A program made the position numbers and the translations under genes. The notes beneath the pieces were generated by a model. The model was not told the DNA's origin. It ran no database searches and saw only the letters and a program-made list of their open reading frames with translations. This document shows, piece by piece, positions 57,311 to 64,000 of a stretch of 64,000 nt of DNA (positions within the stretch are counted from its first letter, which is position 1; each line of letters opens with the position of its first letter). Source of the DNA: Archivesica marissinica (Eukaryota > Mollusca > Bivalvia > Venerida > Vesicomyidae); assembly GCA_014843695.1 (NCBI GenBank), contig CM026393.1, forward strand, positions 4,938,324-5,002,323, in the 5' to 3' direction.

Positions 57311-60300
57311 CACAATGGTGGATCCATTGATGTTGCAAAGGGTACCATAAAATGCTGCATAGATGTTGCAAAGGGTACCATAAAATGCTACATAGATGTT
57401 GCAATGTGTAGGTACCATAAAATGCTGCATAGCTGTTGCAAAGGGTACCATAAAATGCTACATAGATGTTGCAATGGGTACCATAAAATGCTGCATAGAT
57501 GTTGCAATGGGTACCATAAAATGCTACATAGATGTTGCAATGGGTACCATAAAATGCTACATAGATGTTGCAATGGGTACCATAAAATGCTGCATAGATG
57601 TTGCAATGGGTACCATAAAATGCTACATAGATGTTGCAATGGGTACCATAAAATGCTACATAGATGTTGCAATGGGTACCATAAAATGCTACATAGATGT
57701 TGCAATGGGTACCATAAAATGCTACATAGATGTTGCAATGGGTACCATAAAATGCTACATAGATGTTGCAATGGGTACCATAAAATGCTACATAGATGTT
57801 GCAATGTGTGGTACCATAAAATGCTACATAGATGTTGCAATGTGTAGGTACCATAAAATGCTACATAGATGTTGCAATGTGTAGGTACCATAAAATGCTA
57901 CATAGATGTTGCAATGGGTACCATAAAATGCTACATAGATGTTGCAATGGGTACCATAAAATGCTACATAGATGTTGCAATGTGTAGGTACCATAAAATG
58001 CTACATAGATGTTGCAATGTGTAGGTACCATAAAATGCTGCATAGATGTTGCAATGGGTACCATAAAATGCTACATAGATGTTGCAATGGGTACCATAAA
58101 ATGCTACATAGATGTTGCAATGGGTACCATAAAATGCTGCATAGATGTTGCAATGTGTAGGTACCATAAAATGCTACATAGATGTTGCAATGGGTACCAT
58201 AAAATGCTGCATAGATGTTGCAATGTGTAGGTACCATAAAATGCTACATAGATGTTGCAATGGGTACCATAAAATGCTGCATAGATGTTGCAATGTGTAG
58301 GTACCATAAAATGCTACATAGATGTTGCAATGTGTAGGTACCATAAAATGCTACATAGATGTTGCAATGTGTAGGTACCATAAAATGCTACATAGATGTT
58401 GCAATGTGTAGGTACCATAAAATGCTACATAGATGTTGCAATGTGTAGGTACCATAAAATGCTACATAGATGTTGCAATGTGTAGGTACCATAAAATGCT
58501 ACATAGATGTTGCAATGTGTGGTACCATAAAATGCTACATAGATGTTGCAATGTGTAGGTACCATAAAATGCTACATAGATGTTGCAATGTGTAGGTACC
58601 ATAAAATGCTACATAGATGTTGCAATGTGTAGTACCATAAAATGCTACATAGATGTTGCAATGTAGGTACCATAAAATGCTACATAGATGTTGCAATGTG
58701 TAGGTACCATAAAATGCTACATAGATGTTGCAATGTGTAGGTACCATAAAATGCTACATAGATGTTGCAATGTGTAGGTACCATAAAATGCTACATAGAT
58801 GTTGCAATGTGTAGGTACCATAAAATGCTACATAGATGTTGCAATGTGTAGGTACCATAAAATGCTACATAGATGTTGCAATGTGTAGGTACCATAAAAT
58901 GCTACATAGATGTTGCAATGTGGGTACCATAAAATGCTACATAGATGTTGCAAGTGTAGGTACCATAAAATGCTACATAGATGTTGCAATGTGTAGGTAC
59001 CATAAAATGCTGCATAGATGTTGCAATGTGTAGGTACCATAAAATGCTACATAGATGTTGCAAGGTGTAGGTACCATAAAATGCTACATAGATGTTGCAA
59101 TGTGTAGGTACCATAAAATGCTACATAGATGTTGCAAGGTGTAGGTACCATAAAATGCTACATAGATGTTGCAATGTGTAGGTACCATAAAATGCTACAT
59201 AGATGTTGCAATGTGTAGGTACCATAAAATGCTACATAGATGTTGCAATGTGTAGGTACCATAAAATGCTACATAGATGTTGCAATGTGTAGGTACCATA
59301 AAATGCTACATAGATGTTGCAATGTGTAGGTACCATAAAATGCTACATAGATGTTGCAATGTGTAGGTACCATAAAATGCTACATAGATGTTGCAATGTG
59401 TAGGTACCATAAAATGCTACATAGATGTTGCAATGTGTAGGTACCATAAAATGCTACATAGATGTTGCAATGTGTAGGTACCATAAAATGCTACATAGAT
59501 GTTGCAATGTGTAGGTACCATAAAATGCTACATAGATGTTGCAATGTGTAGGTACCATAAAATGCTACATAGATGTTGCAATGGGTACCATAAAATGCTA
59601 CATAGATGTTGCAATGGTAGGTACCATAAAATGCTACATAGATGTTGCAATGTGTAGGTACCATAAAATGCTACATAGATGTTGCAATGTGTAGGTACCA
59701 TAAAATGCTACATAGATGTTGCAATGTGGTACCATAAAATGCTACATAGATGTTGCAATGTGTAGGTACCATAAAATGCTACATAGATGTTGCAATGGGT
59801 ACCATAAAATGCTACATAGATGTTGCAATGTGTAGGTACCATAAAATGCTACATAGATGTTGCAATGTGTAGGTACCATAAAATGCTACATAGATGTTGC
59901 AATGTGTAGGTACCATAAAATGCTACATAGATGTTGCAATGTGTAGGTACCATAAAATGCTACATAGATGTTGCAATGTGTAGGTACCATAAAATGCTAC
60001 ATAGATGTTGCAATGTGTAGGTACCATAAAATGCTACATAGATGTTGCAATGTGTAGGTACCATAAAATGCTACATAGATGTTGCAATGTGTAGGTACCA
60101 TAAAATGCTACATAGATGTTGCAATGTGTAGGTACCATAAAATGCTACATAGATGTTGCAATGGGTACCATAAAATGCTACATAGATGTTGCAATGTGTA
60201 GGTACCATAAAATGCTACATAGATGTTGCAATGGGTACCATAAAATGCTACATAGATGTTGCAATGGGTACCATAAAATGCTACATAGATGTTGCAATGT

Positions 60301-61637
60301 GTAGGTACCATAAAATGCTACATAGATGTTGCAATGTGTAGGTACCATAAAATGCTACATAGATGTTGCAATGGGTACCATAAAATGCTACATAGATGTT
60401 GCAATGTGTAGGTACCATAAAATGCTACATAGATGTTGCAATGGGTACCATAAAATGCTACATAGATGTTGCAATGGGTACCATAAAATGCTACATAGAT
60501 GTTGCAATGGGTACCATAAAATGCTACATAGATGTTGCAATGTGTAGGTACCATAAAATGCTACATAGATGTTGCAATGGGTACCATAAAATGCTACATA
60601 GATGTTGCAATGTGTAGGTACCATAAAATGCTGCATAGATGTTGCAATGGGTACCATAAAATGCTACATAGATGTTGCAATGGGTACCATAAAATGCTAC
60701 ATAGATGTTGCAATGGGTAGGTACCATAAAATGCTACATAGATGTTGCAATGTGTAGGTACCATAAAATGCTACATAGATGTTGCAATGTGTAGGTACCA
60801 TAAAATGCTACATAGATGTTGCAATGTGTAGGTACCATAAAATGCTACATAGATGTTGCAATGTGTAGGTACCATAAAATGCTACATAGATGTTGCAATG
60901 TGTAGGTACCATAAAATGCTACATAGATGTTGCAATGTGTAGGTACCATAAAATGCTACATAGATGTTGCAATGGGTACCATAAAATGCTACATAGATGT
61001 TGCAATGGGTACCATAAAATGCTACATAGATGTTGCAATGGGTACCATAAAATGCTACATAGATGTTGCAATGTGTAGGTACCATAAAATGCTACATAGA
61101 TGTTGCAATGGGTACCATAAAATGCTACATAGATGTTGCAATGGGTACCATAAAATGCTACATAGATGTTGCAATGTGTAGGTACCATAAAATGCTACAT
61201 AGATGTTGCAATGTGTAGGTACCATAAAATGCTACATAGATGTTGCAATGGGTACCATAAAATGCTACATAGATGTTGCAATGTGTAGGTACCATAAAAT
61301 GCTGCATAGATGTTGCAATGGGTACCATAAATGCTACATAGATGTTGCAATGGGTAGGTACCATAAAATGCTACATAGATGTTGCAATGGGTACCATAAA
61401 ATGCTACATAGATGTTGCAATGTGTAGGTACCATAAAATGCTGCATAGATGTTGCAATGGGTACCATAAATGCTACATAGATGTTGCAATGGGTAGGTCC
61501 ATAAAATGCTGCATAGATGTTGCAATGTGTAGGTACCATAAAATGCTACATATATGTTGCAATGTGTAGGTACCATAAAATGCTACATAGATGTTGCAAT
61601 GTGTAGGTACCATAAAATGCTGCATAGATGTTGCAAT
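57311..61637. repeat. 33/37-bp minisatellite, about 120 units, running into a gap
   Basis: The unit taccataaaatgctacatag + atgttgcaatggg (33 bp) alternates with a 37-bp form ending gtgtagg. The short form dominates at the left (57.4-57.8 kb) and in patches near 60.2-61.3 kb; the long form dominates 58.3-60.1 kb. The array runs unbroken into the N gap, so its true length is unknown. All ORFs across it are artefacts. Confidence 0.97.
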
Positions 61638-62637
61638 NNNNNNNNNNNNNNNNNNNNNNNNNNNNNNNNNNNNNNNNNNNNNNNNNNNNNNNNNNNNNNN
61701 NNNNNNNNNNNNNNNNNNNNNNNNNNNNNNNNNNNNNNNNNNNNNNNNNNNNNNNNNNNNNNNNNNNNNNNNNNNNNNNNNNNNNNNNNNNNNNNNNNNN
61801 NNNNNNNNNNNNNNNNNNNNNNNNNNNNNNNNNNNNNNNNNNNNNNNNNNNNNNNNNNNNNNNNNNNNNNNNNNNNNNNNNNNNNNNNNNNNNNNNNNNN
61901 NNNNNNNNNNNNNNNNNNNNNNNNNNNNNNNNNNNNNNNNNNNNNNNNNNNNNNNNNNNNNNNNNNNNNNNNNNNNNNNNNNNNNNNNNNNNNNNNNNNN
62001 NNNNNNNNNNNNNNNNNNNNNNNNNNNNNNNNNNNNNNNNNNNNNNNNNNNNNNNNNNNNNNNNNNNNNNNNNNNNNNNNNNNNNNNNNNNNNNNNNNNN
62101 NNNNNNNNNNNNNNNNNNNNNNNNNNNNNNNNNNNNNNNNNNNNNNNNNNNNNNNNNNNNNNNNNNNNNNNNNNNNNNNNNNNNNNNNNNNNNNNNNNNN
62201 NNNNNNNNNNNNNNNNNNNNNNNNNNNNNNNNNNNNNNNNNNNNNNNNNNNNNNNNNNNNNNNNNNNNNNNNNNNNNNNNNNNNNNNNNNNNNNNNNNNN
62301 NNNNNNNNNNNNNNNNNNNNNNNNNNNNNNNNNNNNNNNNNNNNNNNNNNNNNNNNNNNNNNNNNNNNNNNNNNNNNNNNNNNNNNNNNNNNNNNNNNNN
62401 NNNNNNNNNNNNNNNNNNNNNNNNNNNNNNNNNNNNNNNNNNNNNNNNNNNNNNNNNNNNNNNNNNNNNNNNNNNNNNNNNNNNNNNNNNNNNNNNNNNN
62501 NNNNNNNNNNNNNNNNNNNNNNNNNNNNNNNNNNNNNNNNNNNNNNNNNNNNNNNNNNNNNNNNNNNNNNNNNNNNNNNNNNNNNNNNNNNNNNNNNNNN
62601 NNNNNNNNNNNNNNNNNNNNNNNNNNNNNNNNNNNNN
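61638..62637. other. Scaffold gap, exactly 1000 N
   Basis: The run of N starts inside the 33/37-bp array and ends inside a different array. The round number suggests a placeholder rather than a measured distance. Confidence 0.99.
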
Positions 62638-63140
62638 CCTGGTAAATAAATATTCCATTGTAGATTATTACCCTGGTAAATAAATATTCCATTGTAGATT
62701 ATTACCCTGGTAAATAAATATTCCATTGTAGATTACTACCCTGGTAAATAAATATTCCATTGTAGATTATTACCCTGATAAATAAATATTCCATTGTAGA
62801 TTATTACCCTGGTAAATAAATATTCCATTGTAGATTAGTACCTAGTAAATAAATATTATATATAAATTCCATTGTAGATTATTACCCTGGTAAATAAATA
62901 TTCCATTGTAGATTATTACCTGGTAAATAAAATATCTCCCTTGTCGATTATTACCCTATGTGGTATAAAATAAAGATATCCATTGTAGATAACCTGGGAG
63001 AATAAATATCCATTGTAGATATACGCCCTGGTAAATACATAGTCCATGTAGATAGACCTGGTACACGAAATATCCATTGTCGATTATTCCTGAGTAAATA
63101 AATATTCCATTGTAGATTATTACCCTGGTAAATAAATAGT
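62638..63140. repeat. 34-bp minisatellite (taccctggtaaataaatatt)
   Basis: About 14 units of taccctggtaaataaatatt + ccattgtagattat. Units are clean at the left and decay from about 62920 to 63060. Confidence 0.95.
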
Positions 63141-63364
63141 CATATTAAGAGCATTGCTGTTAAATGCATAACAAAATGCCAACACACAATAAGTGCACAG
63201 TTTGGAGTTGCACAAGAGCGGATGTGTTCCGGTAACGTTTCGATATCGTTACTAGTTGGGTGCATATAACTACTGGAAATAACTAAAGGGTAAGCATTGA
63301 TATGGAAATCAGTAACCTGGAAAACTGAGTCAAAATAACCGGGACAACTCAGTATATGTAATAT

Positions 63365-63995
63365 GTGACTGCACATTACTACGCGGGTACTATTTGACTA
63401 CACATTACTACGCAGGTGTTATTTGACTACACATTACTACGCAGGTGCTATTTGACTACACATTACTACGCAGGTAATATTTGACTGCACATTACTACGC
63501 AGGTGTTATTTGACTGCACATTACTACGCGGGTACTATTTGAGTGCACATTACTACGCAGGTGTTATTTGACTGCACATTACTACGCGGGTACTTTTTGA
63601 CTGCACATTACTACGCAGGTAATATTTGACTACACATTACTACGCGGGTACTATTTGACTACACATTACTACGCAGGTGTTATTTGACTACACATTACTA
63701 CGCAGGTGTTATTTGACTACACATTACCACGCAGGGATATTTGACTACACATTACTACGCAGGTACTATTTGACTACACATTACTACGCAGGTAATATTT
63801 GACTACACATTACTACGCAGGTAATATTTGACTGCGTATTGCTTCGCAGGTAATATGTGACTGCACATTACTACGCGGGTAATATCTGACTGCAAATTAC
63901 TACGCAGGTAATATTTGGCTGCACATTTCTACGTAGATAATATTTGACATATTACAATGTGAGTTTAATATATTTGACTGCACATGACTATAATG
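63365..63995. repeat. 29-bp minisatellite (ttgactacacattactacgc)
   Basis: About 20 units of ttgactacacattactacgc + aggtgttat. Main variants are gcgggtac and gcaggtaat. The units decay towards the right edge of the window, where the array may continue. Confidence 0.95.
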
Positions 63996-64000
63996 GTAAT

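Noticed and set aside
57285..61600. Many ORFs with Cys/His-looking repeats (e.g. KMLHRCCNGYH)
   Set aside because: They are translations of the 33/37-bp minisatellite. The zinc-finger-like look is accidental.
61473..62726. Long ORFs crossing the N run
   Set aside because: They consist almost wholly of unknown bases.

Overview
The window looks like nuclear DNA of a metazoan, most probably a lophotrochozoan and perhaps a bivalve mollusc. It is AT-rich and intron-bearing. It holds several tRNA-derived SINE families, non-LTR and Ty3/Gypsy retrotransposons, several classes of TIR DNA transposon and very large minisatellite arrays. Nothing bacterial or operonic is present. The taxon is inference from style; no single marker proves it.

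Host genes are sparse. The one host gene I recognise is a PRRC2/BAT2-like gene on the minus strand, with three phase-0 exons at 15661-15560, 14975-14868 and 14280-14035. Three further minus-strand exons (7345-7232, 5728-5474, 2426-2346) have good splice sites and compatible phase. They may form an unrecognised gene or genes whose first exon carries an acidic, SUMO-interaction-like motif.

Layout. 0-7 kb: AT-rich DNA, SINEs and a LINE fragment. 7.3-11.8 kb: a decayed Ty3/Gypsy element (minus). 11.8-14.0 kb: a 33/31-bp satellite that starts about 20 bp inside a PRRC2 intron. 14.0-15.7 kb: PRRC2 exons. 16-20 kb: SINEs, MITEs and a small minisatellite. 20.5-24.2 kb: a DNA-transposon-like unit with about 280-bp inverted repeats, carrying a broken gene for a FEN/XPG-like PIN nuclease plus a tesmin-type CXC domain. 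It is nested in a foldback SINE. 24.6 kb: a palindromic MITE. 33.6-36.9 kb: a deleted ISL2EU-like transposon, with a SWIM-YqaJ gene facing a THAP-DDE transposase gene. 37.0-38.8 kb: a compact MULE with repetitive ends. 38.85-52.14 kb: what look like the ends of a second MULE, enclosing a SINE and a LINE (LINE-A). LINE-A is itself split by an 8.5-kb block of two other LINEs flanked by about 806-bp direct repeats. 52.7-64 kb: seven unrelated minisatellites in a row, with a 1000-N scaffold gap.

The mobile elements are mostly broken by frameshifts or stops. Several breaks fall on homopolymer runs, so some may be sequence errors rather than decay. The strongest novelty candidates are the FEN-like/CXC element at 20.5-24.2 kb, the cluster of neighbouring TIR elements whose ends are built from short tandem phrases (35.9-39.0 kb), and the very long direct repeats around the LINE-B block.
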